Part shown: positions 10,765 through 24,423 of the stretch, piece after piece
Numbering within the stretch: position 1 is the stretch's first letter
How the letters are laid out: each line of letters begins with the position of its first letter
Source of the DNA: Welwitschia mirabilis
Taxonomy: Eukaryota > Gnetophyta > Gnetopsida > Welwitschiales
Assembly: GCA_051453625.1 (NCBI GenBank)
Contig: JBOZIK010000001.1
Coordinates: forward strand, 64,160,107 to 64,194,665
DNA: 34,559 bases
Direction of reading: 5' to 3'
Made by a program: the position numbers and the translations under genes
Notes under the pieces: model-generated
The model's database searches: none
What the model was told of the DNA's origin: nothing
The model's input: only the letters and a program-made list of their open reading frames with translations

Positions 10765-12585
10765 AAGATTATATAATTTACCCAAGTAAGAAAATTCCGG
10801 GGCATCTCTGATTTAAAATAAAACTATAATATAGACTTAATATTTCACAATATAAAATAAAAATGAGCACCCAAACATTAAAGTAAACTATCTAATTACT
10901 TAGTTAAATATTTCTATGAATAAACATCATCAACTAAATATGTAAAAAGATATCTGAAATCTCTCTCATCATGGTCCACATCTAATGAAATGAATAATTT
11001 CAATAAAATAAACATTATAATAAGGATATGTAATGGCACAAGATAACACTCTATTATGAAATTCATTTTCTTAATTAAAATATTCAACATAGAAATAAAT
11101 AAGTAAAGGAAACCCATTTACAAAAGTAAATTATTGATAACTGCTACTTAAAGGATATGTGATGAATATTTTATAAAATTTTATGCTTCAATATTCAAGA
11201 TTCAAGCTCTAAGATTCTTAAATTTAAGATTCAATATCTAAGATCTAAACTATATACTAAAAAATAAGAGGATAAGAAGAGAATAATATCAATAATGAGA
11301 AGGATTTTTAATAGCATATAGTAGTGTGAAAATGAATTAGTTTAGAAGAAAGTAAAGGAATCTATTAATAACTAAATGATATAATAAATGTTATTGATCT
11401 ATTTAAGTAAAGATAATACACATCATGTTACTCATGAGATAAAAATATTCACATTAAATTAAATAAAAGTAACCACATTAAATTGGACAATAATGATCAT
11501 TGACAAGATGGATGAGCTTGAGTGACAAATTACATTAATATGTGAAGGACAAAAAGACATCATTATCATAATACATTTATCTACTTAGATTACTGATATC
11601 CTTACTTTAATTAGTAAATTAAATTACATACATCATTTTCTTATGCTAATTTCTTAATGATCCTTTATAGTCTAAAAGGCATATTCAATCAATTCAAAAC
11701 ATGCATTTAATAATGTGTTTTATGAATTATAAGAATAACTATTCTTTATGCATAAAATTTAAAATACCATATTCCATGATGAGATAATTTTTTAATTCTA
11801 ATGAATAAAAAAAATATTTTATGAATAAAATACTTTTGACAAACATAAAGAAGGATAAAAGTCATGGTGCATTAACATAAACTTTTCATCCTTTATTATT
11901 ATAGATAAGATGAATGTACCTATTGATGTACTTATTAATTTGAAGATAACACAAAAAACAAGAAAGAAAACATCATAGTAAAATGTAGTATTCTAAACTT
12001 TTATCTACTTCTTTTACACTTGTCATTAATCATTTACATTTACAAAATTTTCTCCTTTTTAAACTTGGATAAGACACATAAATAAATGAGTAAAATAAAT
12101 ATGTTAAATGCCATTGGCATAAATATTTTATTATTATTTTATACCTTTAGGCAAATTTTCAATTTAATAATTTCATCATGTGAATTAGGTGGAGTTATTT
12201 GATTCTAACATTTAGATAACTTATATTTACTGATTTATTTTCTAATAAAAATAAAATAAAATTATTAAAAAATAATTATTATCATTATATTTAATAAAAA
12301 TACCAAAATTATGAAAAGTTACTCAAAATTAAGACTAATTACTTGAAATATTATATTAGTATCTACCATTTAAAATGAAGCATGATGTATATCTTTAACA
12401 TTATTTTTAATAAAATTGCAAAAACATTATTACTTATAAATCTAAATATTAGTTCACATAAATTCTTTACTTAAATAAGGATTTCATGTTAAAAATTAAA
12501 TATAAAAAATTATCATATAATTATCAAAGAAATTAACATGTCTAATATTTAAGTATTTAAAGTTTACAAAATGTGGAATATAGCA
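10765..12585 (-). mobile_element. LTR, family A copy 2 (3' LTR of the minus-strand chromovirus)
   Basis: It is similar over its full length to 1008-2874. On the minus strand it begins TGCTATATTCCACATTTTG immediately after a purine run; chromovirus LTRs often begin with a TGTAATATCCC-like sequence. Its far end lies near TATAATTTACCC at 10767, close to a CCGGGG block at 10798 that is one of the few CG sites here. Position after the chromodomain identifies it as a 3' LTR. Short open frames within it (for example 10914-11117 minus) are not homologous to anything I know and are treated as chance. Confidence 0.65.
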
Positions 12586-12600
12586 TAGCCCTTTACATAG
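12586..12600 (-). other. Polypurine tract of the chromovirus
   Basis: The minus strand reads CTATGTAAAGGGCTA just before the LTR start at 12585. About 35 bases further upstream it reads TTTCTAGGAG, resembling the TTTCGAGGAC block that precedes the polypurine tract in Tekay/Del-type chromoviruses. Confidence 0.5.
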
Positions 12601-12689
12601 AATGAGTCACTCCTAGAAACCTCAATATGTTAAGATTTTTAAGACTTATGACTATGTATTATGGGATTTTAAAATTTTTAGGTATTTAT

Positions 12690-13420
12690 TTTTATTGTTT
12701 ATTTTAGTTCACAAGTACCTTTATTGAGTCTATGGTTAGTCCACTTTATCTTTATGTAATGGATTTGCCTATATTGTAAGATGGTAGTGCATTAGACAAG
12801 CATTGATTCTAGTTCCTCTATATTTAAGTAATTGAGTTTCACTTAAATATGATATTAATCTAAAACATGTTTGAGATATATAATATGCTTTAGCTATATG
12901 AAAAACATAATGCATGTGCAAAAATTAAGAAGGTAAAGCAATCTTTTATGTCATAGGTCTAATATTTTTTAATATGTTAAATGGTTTAATAAATTGAAGG
13001 GGTAATTTTAATCTTTTAACTCCTTGCATTGTTATTTCTATTAGTGGTACTTTATGGTATACATGATCACTTATTAGGAGTTCAATATCTTTTTTTTTTT
13101 AATTATTTACATACATCTTTCATCTATCTACTACTTCATGAAGTTTGTTTTTAATGGTTCTCATTTTATTTTTCATTTTTAATAAAAGTTTTACTCATAT
13201 AGTTAATATTTTATTAGGTTCTATTCATGTAGGAGAAAGTTTACATTTCTACGATGTAGAGATTTAAAAAAAATACTTAAGATAAAAATTGAGCCTTTTA
13301 TGAAGTACATAAATATTTTTGGGACAATTCTCATCATTTTAAATACTACTCCAATCAAATAATTTTAGGAGAATTTCACAATTTGAAATATTAAATTTCT
13401 TAAATTAACCAATTGTGGAG
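12690..13420 (-). pseudogene. Ty3/Gypsy chromovirus integrase C-terminus and chromodomain, broken
   Basis: Minus-strand frames show, in order, the zone before the GPY module (RTIKNKLHEVVDR), then IELLISDHVYHKVPLIE (family: FEVGDHVFLKVSP), GVKRLKLPLQFIKPFNIL (family: GKLSPRYIGPFEIL), KIALPS (family: RLALP), and HMHYVFHIAKAYYIS (family: VHNVFHVS-LRKYV). After a frameshift comes IHYIKIKWTNHRLNKGTCEL at about 12700-12765, matching the chromodomain core (family: IPLVKVLW-NH--EEATWE-E). In intact elements this part of integrase directs insertion, and the chromodomain binds histone tails. Sequence near 13400 (CSTIG and following) may be the end of the zinc-finger region, implying the catalytic core is deleted. 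Multiple stops are present. It ends about 100 bases before the polypurine tract, as expected. Confidence 0.7.
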
Positions 13421-15984
13421 CATTTGAATGTTACTTTTATACCAAAAATACTTATCATAAGATCTTTAAGTTGAACTCTCTTAGCCAACCCTTTTAAATA
13501 TGCCTATGAATGTCACAAATTTTATAATAAATGTCAAAGTTTAGATAACATTAGAAAGAGATATATGATGTATATTTCTTATATTATTTAGATTAAACCA
13601 TTTGATATATGAAGTATAGATTTAATTGCATTATTGCATCCATTGTTTTGATACTTATATGTATTGGTTTATGTAGACTATGTAACTAATTGATGTGATG
13701 TCATCCTAACTTTAGTTATTTTAAATGTACAACTAATGATAGATGAACTTATTTTTAGTGTAATAATTAATAACATTAAGAGGATATAAACTAATTCACA
13801 AATTTGCAAATTTCTATCACTTATAAATCAATGATCAGGTAGAATTTAAGAATTATAAGTTGAAAAAGAAATTGTAGAAAACTAAGATGTTAACATGGGG
13901 AATGATCAAATGATATATGAAAATACAAATTATTAGAATTTATATGGAAACAATCTTAAATCCTAATTAAGTTTTATTAAAAGAAACACATCAAGAAAGA
14001 TAATTTAAATATAAGACTTGATTTATATCAAAAATAATCTTAACCATTCATTTTAAATGATTGAAAATGATTAAGATCTAATATTTTATTTGTAGAAATA
14101 AGACCCTAATCTTATGGTATGGTGAAGCTTTCTATTTCAAAATAGAGATCTTGGTTTATAAACTAGAAAGTAACCTTGGTGTTGTTCCTCATACTAAATA
14201 GACTATTAATATTATTAGGTCCAGTAGTGCCATCATTAATTTTTATAAAAAAATCAAAAGCTTAAATAATAATGTATAATAGATTTAGAAAAATCATTAT
14301 TAAGTTCAAATTCCATGATTTCTTTAGTAGTACACTATTGTATACTTGGTTAAATTGAATAAAGAAAATTGAGGCATTTACTTCAATAAATTAATAACAT
14401 ATTATTATTAAATAAGAATAAATATTTCTATAATAATATGGGTTTTTTCTTCATATGAAGGAGAAGTAAGAAGAATTAAAAAAGGAGGAGAAGGAATCTT
14501 GAACTCTTTTCATCAAGGTAAGAAGATTTGCAATTTCTATTACGTCCTCTCTCATTTCTAAAATATTTTCCATCCTAATCTTGATTTTTATCCTTTTATT
14601 CTAGATAAATATTTGGCTATAGTTTATGGAAAATTGGATGTAACATTTTTCTAAATAGTGAATAAGTGCTTGCATATAAATTTTTTCTTAAACATCAACT
14701 ACCTTTTTTCAGATTTATCATTATGAATGTATGCCTCTATTTCCTTTTTTCCCATGTAATTAATGCATACTACAGTTTTCTTTTCCTCATGTTTATAATA
14801 AAAAATGAAAAAAGACTTAAAATTCATAAATTTCTCTTAAATTTAATTAAAAAAGTAAGAGAAAATTTAAAGAACCTTCCACTCCTTAATTTAATTAGTA
14901 ACACCTTGAGATTTATAAATGATAGTAAGCCATTCCATGTAGAAGGGTCATACAGTAAGGATATTAACTTTATTATATAGAGATAAATCATAATATTTAA
15001 AAGACATAATAAATTAGATTAAGCATCTGGAAGGCAAGTGTAATATTCAAGAAATTAAGAGGTAGAAGAAGAGAGAAATAAACCTAAATAACAATAATAA
15101 ACGTAAAGAAGACCTACTTTAACTTCATCTCAAGTGAAAAGATAACTAATTGAAATGATTACATTAAGGCATAAGAAATGGATTCAAAGACTTTAAAGAA
15201 AATTAAAAAGAGATAACATAGATATCATGGAAAAATGTAAAGAGTTCCAAAGAAGCTTAATTACTACCTAAGATTATTCTAAAATGAGGAATCCTTCTAA
15301 AATATCTTCTCCTTACTATTAAAATTTTAAAATAATTTTTATAAATTAATTAATATTTACCTAAATCACATATTTTCCTTCCTTAGAGAAATTTTTCAAA
15401 GCTAAAGAAATAAAAATTTGAAAAACAAAATGGAAGTTAAAAATTAGATGAAAGGGAGCTTAAAAAGTTAAATGTTTTCTTTACTTTACAATTTTATGCT
15501 TCAAAATTAATTTTGACACATGAAATTTGTGTGCATATTTCAAATATTTTAAAGATTTTTTAAATCATTTTTAGTTATAAATACTATACTTTAAAAATAT
15601 TTTAAATTTTATGTAGCCTTTTTAAGTTAATTTTTTATGATAATTTCTAAGGAACTAGTAAATAACTAATTGAATGTTTTTGCTTATAGTTGAAATTTTA
15701 CATATTTGGCTCTTAAACTTTATTAAATAATATGCCTCAAGGATATAAAAACTATTTTTATTATTGAAATATTATTAGGAAAACCTTACCCTTATAATTT
15801 CTAAAATTTTACTAAAAATAACTAATATTGAAAATCTTAATTACATGTAACTTTAAGCTACCTAATTTTCAAGGAAGATAAATAACTATTACCATGTTTA
15901 AACCATTAGCATTGTTGTTGTCTTAGGAGAAATGATCCTAAAATAAATGGATTGAGAAATAGTAAATACATTAATAAATAAACC
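13421..15984. other. AT-rich DNA, possible plus-strand LTR remnant, no gene
   Basis: I could not follow more chromovirus pol here on the minus strand. On the plus strand a purine-rich run at 14456-14495 (GAAGGAGAAG...GGAGGAGAAGG), then CATCAAGGTAAGAAGATT at 14511 and GGAAAATTGGATGTAACATT at 14628, resembles the R/U5 part of Tekay-type LTRs, but no TG...CA ends or polypurine tract were found. An open frame at 14666-14980 is hydrophobic, AT-driven and matches nothing I recognise. Confidence 0.3.
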
Positions 15985-17295
15985 TTAATCTAGAACTCAA
16001 CTTAAGGCTATAAAAATAAATCCTATTTTAAGGGTTAAGAATCTTATAGTTTGTATCCCAATTTAATAAAATTGATCATTCCCTTTGAATTTTTACATTT
16101 CAATTATTCCATTAAAATTTGTCATTCTAGCTCTATATTTTCTATGGTATGATGAAAGATCATCTCACAATGATATTTCAAGCCTCTCTACTTCATCCTT
16201 TAATATGACGAAATGATTGATTCATAAGACATCTACTTTGCTAATCCTAGGTATTAATTCCATACTAAACCAATGTATGTTATAGTATTTGCATCCGTGA
16301 TGAATTTGCTTTAATCTATGATTAGATTTATCTTTAATTTTATAATTGATATAATTATTATTTTTAGTTATTTAATAGGATATTTTAGAATTTATTTTAT
16401 GTTTATCAATTAGATATATTTCTTTTATTTATCATTAAGTGTTAGATGATTAATGTATAATTGTTTATAGCATCTCATATTATCCTAATATTTCATACAT
16501 TTTACTATAAGATGTAACATTTCTAAAATCATGTCATGATATTTAGAATCTATAGTAAATAATTTATTAATTAATAATGAATCTATTTTATACTTAATAT
16601 AATATCTTTAACTTAGGTACATTGTCTTATTAACATGAATGTATGATGTATGTGCCAATGTAACCCATAATTCTGTTTAAGGTAATAAAAGTAAAGACTT
16701 CTTTAATGATTAAGAATCTTATAATCCAATTTACAGATATCTATTACTAGATTAGAACTTTGTAATTTTAGATCTAGATTTCCTACCACTATAATAAGGG
16801 CTTCTCTCATAATGACATTCTAAAGCTCTTTTCTTCCTCCTTAGGTATGAAAAAATGAGTGATTAATGAGGAATATACCTTACTAATTCTAAATATTAAC
16901 TTTATAATAAACTAAATATGCCATAGTATATTTATAATTTGTGAATGCATTTTAATTTGTAACTAAATTTATCTTTGGTTTCATCATTGATATAATTATG
17001 ATTTCTAAGTATGCAATAGGATATTTTGAAAGTTATTTTATGTTTATTAATAAGACCTTTCTTTAATGTATTCTTTGAGCTTATATTATTACTGCATTAG
17101 TATTCATAGCATTTCTCATGATTTTTTAGTATTTTCTACATTTCATTATAAGATGTAAGGTCTATAAGCTAATTACCTTCATGACATTTAGAATTTATAC
17201 TAAATAATTTATTAGTTATCTATGAATCTATTTGGTACTTAAATACAATATCTTTAACTTAGCTGAGACTTTCTTAGTATGATTATTATAAATAA
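15985..17295 (+). repeat. Imperfect tandem duplication, unit about 0.65 kb
   Basis: Two adjacent units (about 15985-16645 and 16655-17295) share many ordered landmarks. AAGAATCTTATA occurs at 16038 and 16712; GATATAATTAT at about 16350 and 16990; AATAGGATATTTT followed by TTATTTTATGTTTAT at about 16375 and 17016; CATTATAAGATGTAA-like sequence at about 16500 and 17140; AATAATTTATTA at about 16560 and 17205; AATATCTTTAACTTAG at 16601 and 17247. Divergence is high, with indels, so the offset drifts between about 640 and 675. Nothing in it codes. It may be an old satellite-like dimer or a duplication inside a dead LTR. Confidence 0.75.
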
Positions 17296-20200
17296 TCATT
17301 CTTAATTCTTAAAGAGTAAAATCTCTCTAATGGGTTACTCCTTTAATTTCTTATTTAAACCATTCCTATTCAAACATAAATTAAATCTTATTTCTGAAAA
17401 TTTAGACTTTTGTATGATATAAAATTACCTTATCGTAATTAGGATAGAATGACAATTAGAATTAACTATACTATAATAGAATTTCATGCTTTTATTTCTT
17501 TGAGATTTCTAGTTATACCTTGTTAGTTAAGGCATATGTTTTACCAATCACAAATGATACTATGTTAGTGAATGGTTTTTTTAGTATTGTTATTCTTAAA
17601 TGATATTGATTGTTAATACTATTTTTATAATTATTATAATTATTAACATTGACATAATAGACTAGGCTATGTTAGTGAAAATATTTTAAAGATGTTAAAA
17701 CAAGTAGAAAAAATTTTAAAAATTGAGTAACATAAAATTAGTATGTATTAATAATGGAAATGAGCATCACTCTTTTAAACTGTATGCTTTCTATAACAAT
17801 AAACTAATGTTTGAAATTCTTTTAGCATTTAAATAGAATTATAATAAATAATCTAAATGTTTAGTTAGTAGCTATGTATTAGACTAGAAATTATGAGATT
17901 TTAGAGATTAGAGTGTAAGTTTTAGAATAAATTAGTAATAACTAATTTTTATTTAATTAATTATTTCCCATTTCTAGAATTAATAGTAAAATACCTAAAG
18001 AGGTTTATTCTACTAAGTGGATGATAATGTATAAGTTTAATTAGCTCATATCTCTTGTTGGATTCTTAAAGCTTTCAAGGATAACATTATGTTGAAAGAC
18101 CTTAAAGAATCCTAAAGCTATATAATAAGAAAGGGAGTGTTGAACATTCTTATATAATTTACTATGCTTTTATTATTTGTAGTACTATTATAATTATTTT
18201 ATTACAGTTATCATGAATAAAAAGTTACCTATAATATGTAAATTAGACTTATGTAACACTAGGATTTGGATTCTAATCCTAACATAAAGCTAGAAAAAAT
18301 GGTAGTGAGCTAATTACCTATGAATAGCTCAAGATTACTTATATCCTTATAGTTATTAATAATAAAAAGCTCTAAATTATTTTAGATAAGGGTAGGAAAA
18401 TCTTGAACATCATAAATTGTTCTTATTATTATTTAATATCCTTAATTGTTCTTCATCTATTTATTACTCATATTTGCTTCTATTCACTTTGTAATTTTTC
18501 TAATATTTAAATACAAAATCCATTTTTATGTCTTTATTATTAATTATTACTTTATATTTTTCCTTATATTTCTATAGTCACTAAATAGAAAAATGATGGG
18601 AATCCACTATTTATTATTTATAATCATTTTTTAGTTTTAAAGGATCTCTCCATAAATAATATTAGATGAATATGGTACAAATTGATAACATACTTAAGTA
18701 AAAACTTTCTTGTACTTATACCAATGATATTATTGTAAATAAGATTTTCATGTATAAATTTATTATTTCGTTATTTAAAATATTCATTATAAAAACAATT
18801 TAATAAGTTTTCAAAGACAATACCTTTCTAAAGTTATGATCAGAATTTTTTTTAATATATCTTTATGGATAATATGTTGTTAACAATTCTAATTTAGTAT
18901 CTATAAAATATTATAAACTATGTAGAAAATAAGATATAAATTTTACCTTCTTATCAAATATAATAGAAGTAAGTCAATCATGTAAACAAAAAATCTCCTT
19001 GAAGAATAAGTTCATAAAAATCTTAGAAATTTTAAATAGGGAATGAAATATGTAACCTTAATAAATGATTAATAATAGCTAAAAATGTTATTATTACCAT
19101 GAGTATCCTTTAGACCATGCTAGCATTCCTTTATAACCATGATCTAGATGAAATTGATAATTAGATATACAATTATATATTTGAGAAAGCATCATTTTCT
19201 CTTTTACAAAAATCATATTATTTCAAAAAAATATTACATTCTTATATATATTAGAAGAATAATGATATCTCTATAATAATTATGAAGTTTAATAAAAATT
19301 AATGATAAAGGTTCTACTAATAGATCATCATTTTTTTCGAGGATCTAGTCTTATTAGTAATTAAACTAGGATTCTATCCTGAATCCCAGGTTTTTAAATC
19401 TTTTTAATTTTATTCTAGTAATAAATTACCCTGACGTGTTTTATTTATAAAAATTTTAAAATTTTAATGAGTCATCATTTTAAAAAATCTATAAAATAAA
19501 AAATACTTTAAGGATTTCAAATCCTTCAATTATAATTTTGCATGAACAACATTATGAAGAATAATGTTGACTTTAAGATTTTTCTAAAAATTTTAACCAT
19601 TTCGATCTTTTGATTAGTTGTTTTATTATTAAATAAGTTTTACTAATTTATAAAGTATAAATATAGATCATATTTACATATTTAATTTTTAGCATATTTT
19701 TAATTATTTTCTTAGTTAAAAATATAAATTATTCAAAATTTGATTAATTCAATAGATATAAAAAAGTTTATAAAGTCTAAAATTTTTTAAATAATTAAAA
19801 CATTAAATCATTTAGAAACACATACTTTGAATTCATAATAAATAAGCTACGTAATGATTTAAAGTTTTAAAATTTTGAATCATTTTCTTAATGATTTAAA
19901 TCTTTTAATTGCTAATAAAAGTATGATTCATTAGGTGTTTTATACTTTATCATAATTTTAACTTCATGTTTCATACTTTGAAATAATAAATAGAGGAAAA
20001 TGAAATACTTCTTATCTTAAAGATGATGCAAAAGTGTTTAATAAGAAATATGTTCCTCAAGCAAGTTAATTTACAATGAAAAATATCTAATGAAGATAAT
20101 GAAAATTCTAATTCTTTCATTTAAATAACAAAAATAAATTAAAATTCTAATAATATTAAACTAGAAATGACATGAAATTGGATGAATGATTTCAAGGGGA

Positions 20201-20633
20201 AAAAAGTGTAAAAGGAAAATGTGGTAGAATAAGATGGAAGGAGGAGTGCATAAAACTAAATTTCATCTTACTAGAATACTTGAATATAATGGTATATAAT
20301 ATGCTTTTTTAAGATGTATACTCCATATCATTGATAAGCATAAAACATCAATTTCTCAAAAATGTAATTAAAAAATATTACATACATATGCTCTTAACAT
20401 GCAAAAAAATTAAATAAATGAGATAAGTTGGATTAGAAACACCAAGTTGGACATGGATATTGTGCAACAATATGGATATTCATTTCATTATTATTTAGCT
20501 TATATAACTAGTTCTAGTTCTATAATATTTTCTTTTTATAATGATCAATTGGGTCTTTTTAGTATAACATGTAGATCATAATTGAAATTAAGAGGATTGG
20601 TAAAATGATAAAAAACGATTCTTGCAAGTTAGC
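17296..20633. other. AT-rich DNA with two possible LTR-element borders, no gene
   Basis: No coding match on either strand. At 18128-18137 AGAAAGGGAG is followed by TGTTGAACATTC, the classic look of a polypurine tract and LTR start on the plus strand. At 19336 TTTCGAGGAT, then GATTCTATCCTGAATCCCAGG from 19369, resembles the 3' border of a Tekay-type chromovirus (TTTCGAGGAC, purine run, TGTAACRCCC). In neither case could I confirm the adjacent RNase H or chromodomain, or a partner LTR. Confidence 0.3.
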
Positions 20634-20906
20634 TTAATTAATGTGGTACAAGGTTGATATTCGAATATGTTCCCCATTAGTTTCTTTATTAATGAGCTTT
20701 TTCAAACTATGTTTGATTTCATAATCAAAGTATAAAAAGGTTGAAAAATTCCTACTTATCATCAAATAACATTTTAAATATAATTTCATTATGTAATATG
20801 TAGTATGTAGTACTTTATTTGTTATTATTTGTTTTATACTTTTATATGTTTTCACATTATAATTAAATTTTTTTGCTTTATCTACTTTAGATTCATACTT
20901 CATCAC
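20634..20906 (-). pseudogene. Possible Ty1/Copia integrase fragment
   Basis: A minus-strand open frame of 90 codons contains RNFSTFLYFDYEIKHSLKKL and INKETNGEHIRISTL near its C-terminus. The pattern is like the part of Copia integrase around the first catalytic Asp and after it (family: DFSR-TWVYFLK-K-E-F--FK--KALVE--TG--IK-LRSDNGGE), but the key Asp positions are not preserved and much of the match is to common residues. The first half (YESKVDKAKKFNYNVKTYK) is not recognised. After the frame ends at 20634, fragments such as NEYPYCC and SNLVFLIQ could be later integrase, but with frameshifts. AT-rich chance similarity remains possible. Confidence 0.35.
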
Positions 20907-23900
20907 CTCACTATAATACTTGGATTTAAACTCGTTGCTTCATAGTTTGTAATAGATCAATGCACTTTTCAAATAGAATACTATGGAATTTCATGATGGC
21001 ATCCTCTTTGGAAAGAATATATATTAATTGTATTTATTGTTTATGAGAACAACAAAGGAGGTATCAATCATAAAATATTATTTAGATATTAGATTAAATA
21101 AATACATGTTTTTCATTTTACATGTTCAATTTGAAATTTTAAATTATGATTGTAACATTAATATGTTATGATTAACTATAAATCATTATAGACAATGACA
21201 TAGTGAATGTTATAATATGAAAGATTTTAACAAGAAAAGAATTATCATACTTGGCTAATCTAACTATCATTACATAACCTCATATTTAGTAGACTCTTTA
21301 TGCTTAATACTCTCTTAATCTAGTCTTGAAGGAATTGGAAATAATTCAATGGATTACTTAAGTAATTAAATTTCTTTTTAATTTGTTTAATTGGTTTTTG
21401 TTGAAAGTTACATCTAGTGACCTTGATGTTTTATAATATCTCATAAGAAAATGTAAAATGATTTAACTTGATTTATTAATAACAAATTTTTTACCACTCT
21501 TTCTTCAAATTTCAAAGAAGAAGGAGATAGTCTAACCTTGTGTTGTAAGATTTATAACTATCCTCGTACTTATCTAAAGCATCAGTGAACCTCATGGAGC
21601 TCTTGTTGTGATATTTATTTTTAGAGAGTACATGAATAGCCTTACTTTTAAAGAATTTATAGGGTCCTCTAAATGAAGGTACAACATAGATATAATCCTT
21701 TACCAAAAGAAATTTTGCATGGATTTGAAAATAGAATTATTGGTAAGTACTTTGTATGATTTAGTTCTTACTACTTAGAATTCTAGAGGCCTCATTATAA
21801 GAGACTAAGATTTGATGTTGATAAGATGATATTGGTAATTTCTTATTTCTTTTTGAAAATCCTATCATTTATATCCTTCATATGATATATGGTAAGGAAT
21901 TTCAATGGGGTTTTTATGTAAGGTAATGGATAGAGTAAGGAAATGCATTCGTGAATACTTGATATCTCTAGGTACTCCTAAGCATTATGCTATAATTCTA
22001 GTTGTGATTATTTGATAATAAAATGATCTTATTAATTCTAAGATTCTTGCTTTTACTTATTTATTGAGATCATACTTGGGAATAGTAAAATCATATGAAT
22101 ATTGAAAAATTAATGATCCCTAGCTAAGGTATTTATTATATCAAATGTAGAGTTAAGAATGTAAGTTTTAGAATAGGTAATAGATGATCAAAATAATCAT
22201 TTGGACTTGATAAGATATATAAAATAAATGATTGCTATTTTAAAGGTAAATTCAATTTTATGGAATGTAGGATATAGGCCAAATTAGAATTTCATTTATA
22301 TAATTAACTATTACATTTTCTTATATACACTTCATTTTTGTAATTAAGAAATAAGGATTTTTGGATTTAGTTCTTTTAGTCTAAGAGATATATCACATAG
22401 GGTTTTTACTTTACCATGTAGTTATTCTAATAAAGGTTATTTAATTTTATCAATAAATAATATTTTTAGTTATTCATGAAGATTGATTAATCTATATTAA
22501 ACTTGTTTTAACTTGTAAGCATAATTAAAGTGTTCTTGAACATATTCACTCTGTAATGTATAATAATATAATATTTCATAAGCTAGGAAATATTATTTTC
22601 ATGATTATTATTAATTAAAAATTCAAACACCATAGAATGAGAAGGATGATAAGCCTAAATATTTAATTAAACATTAATATTAACATGTCAAGTAAGAGAA
22701 TTTACTATATCATTTTAAAAATCTATTATATCTTTTAAAATTTAGTATCCAATTGTAAATTAATTTGTATTTTTTTCCATATCTTCTAAAATAAGTCAAG
22801 TTAATTCAATCAAAGGATCTTCCTATATTAATTTATGAGGATAAGTAGATGATGGAGTGTGATTCAACGCTTAATCCTAAGCCTATTGATAGCATACTGG
22901 ATGAGGTATTTTGTTGGACATATAGCATAAGAATTAAGACAAATCACTATAATACAACTCTTAGTGATTCTACACATTTGTTATATATTGAAAAAAATAG
23001 GTAAGGTTTCCAAAAAATAAAAAGACAATAATCATAAAAAGACATGTAACTAGTAGTACTAGATATATTCATATCATAGGGATCTTTGATATTAGAATTG
23101 ATAAGATAGCTAATCCTCATAGATGAGGGTTTATTAAGGATAGGTCACCATGACATCTTTGATTCCATGATGTATTTTAAACTTGGAATTTTATTTTTGA
23201 GCCTAATATTGTGATTTTAACATTTTTAGCATTAATACTAATTTTATGATGTATTTTTGGAGTTAATATTTTGGACATAACTTAATCATATCACTTTGAT
23301 ACATTTTTATCTTGTCATGTTTATTTTACTTAAGTGAAAAAATGGTTTTATGCATTTATCACTTATAAAACTCTCTGATCATGTTAGGTATCTTCTATTA
23401 TTATTACATATCAAATTTTTAGATAAAAATATACATGTTTTTCTATTTTAATAGATTTTTCTTTGGAAAATTCAATATTTTTTCCTAGATCTTATAGGAT
23501 TTCCTTTTAAAATGTTTACTGAGATAGGATGGTTTATGAAACACATTCATAGATAAAAATCATAAAGTTCTAGTAAGTCTTTATAATGTTTTTTTGGTAT
23601 TATATTCAAACTAATGAAGCCTCCTTTCATGCATAATCTACTATCTATAAATGATAAGATAACCTAAAAAATAATTGCCTTATGAAATATAATTCATATT
23701 TAAATAAGTCTTAATATCTCATCAAATAAATTTAAAATTAGCATAATCTTAACATACATCTCATAAATTATCAAATATAGTAATAAAAGGTAAACTTACA
23801 ATAGTATAATAATGCTTATACATAAATGTATTAGATACTTAATTTTCTCTACTCAGTTATGAATTAATAAAAATTAAATTTCCTATAACTTTACACTATA

Positions 23901-24423
23901 TCTATTTAATTAGTAGATAACTAGTCTAGACTCTTTAAGTATAATGATGCCTTATGGTTAATATAATAAAATAGTTTGTAATTTAATAAATAATGGTTAC
24001 GCTCATTCAGCTCTTATAAACTTATATATAATTAATTATGACTTGTAGAATATTTATTTTTAATCATTTAATTTATCATAAAATAAAATAATTATGATAC
24101 CCTATTTACTAAATACTTCTTCAATATTATTACTATAAATGTCCTATCTTGGATGTAATTTCTTATTATAAAGTATTATTCATCATTATTTTTCTAGGCA
24201 TTTAGTAAATTCTCAAAGTGAAATAAATAATAAACATAAATGACAAACATGGAAGTAATACCATTTTAAAAAATACATTAAGAGATCATGGTACTAAAAT
24301 CCAAACATATTGAAATTATGATAGATAATTTTATCTTGTAAATAAATTTTTTTCAATTATATGGAGGATTAATACAAGGAGATTTTTTAAAAGATGATGA
24401 ATATAAATGCAAAAATTTAATTA
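20907..24423. other. AT-rich DNA, no recognised gene
   Basis: Several short minus-strand frames occur, the most protein-like at 21512-21706 (YVVPSFRGPYKFFKSKAIHV near its start), but I recognise no family and the flanks do not extend it. The stretch 23085-23420, with TTGATTCCATGATGTATTTTAAACTT and ATTTTTGAGCCTAAT blocks, has the feel of retroelement LTR or leader sequence and could belong to the 5' part of the Gypsy element at 25395; I could not find the LTR seen at 31262 repeated here. Confidence 0.3.

Noticed and set aside
10914-11117. Minus-strand hydrophobic frame of 67 codons
   Set aside because: It lies inside LTR family A copy 2, is not open in copy 1, and has the Phe/Leu/Ile-rich make-up expected from AT-rich DNA.
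14666-14980. Plus-strand frame of 104 codons with hydrophobic N-terminus
   Set aside because: It has no recognisable domain and its composition follows base content. It falls in sequence that resembles LTR rather than gene.
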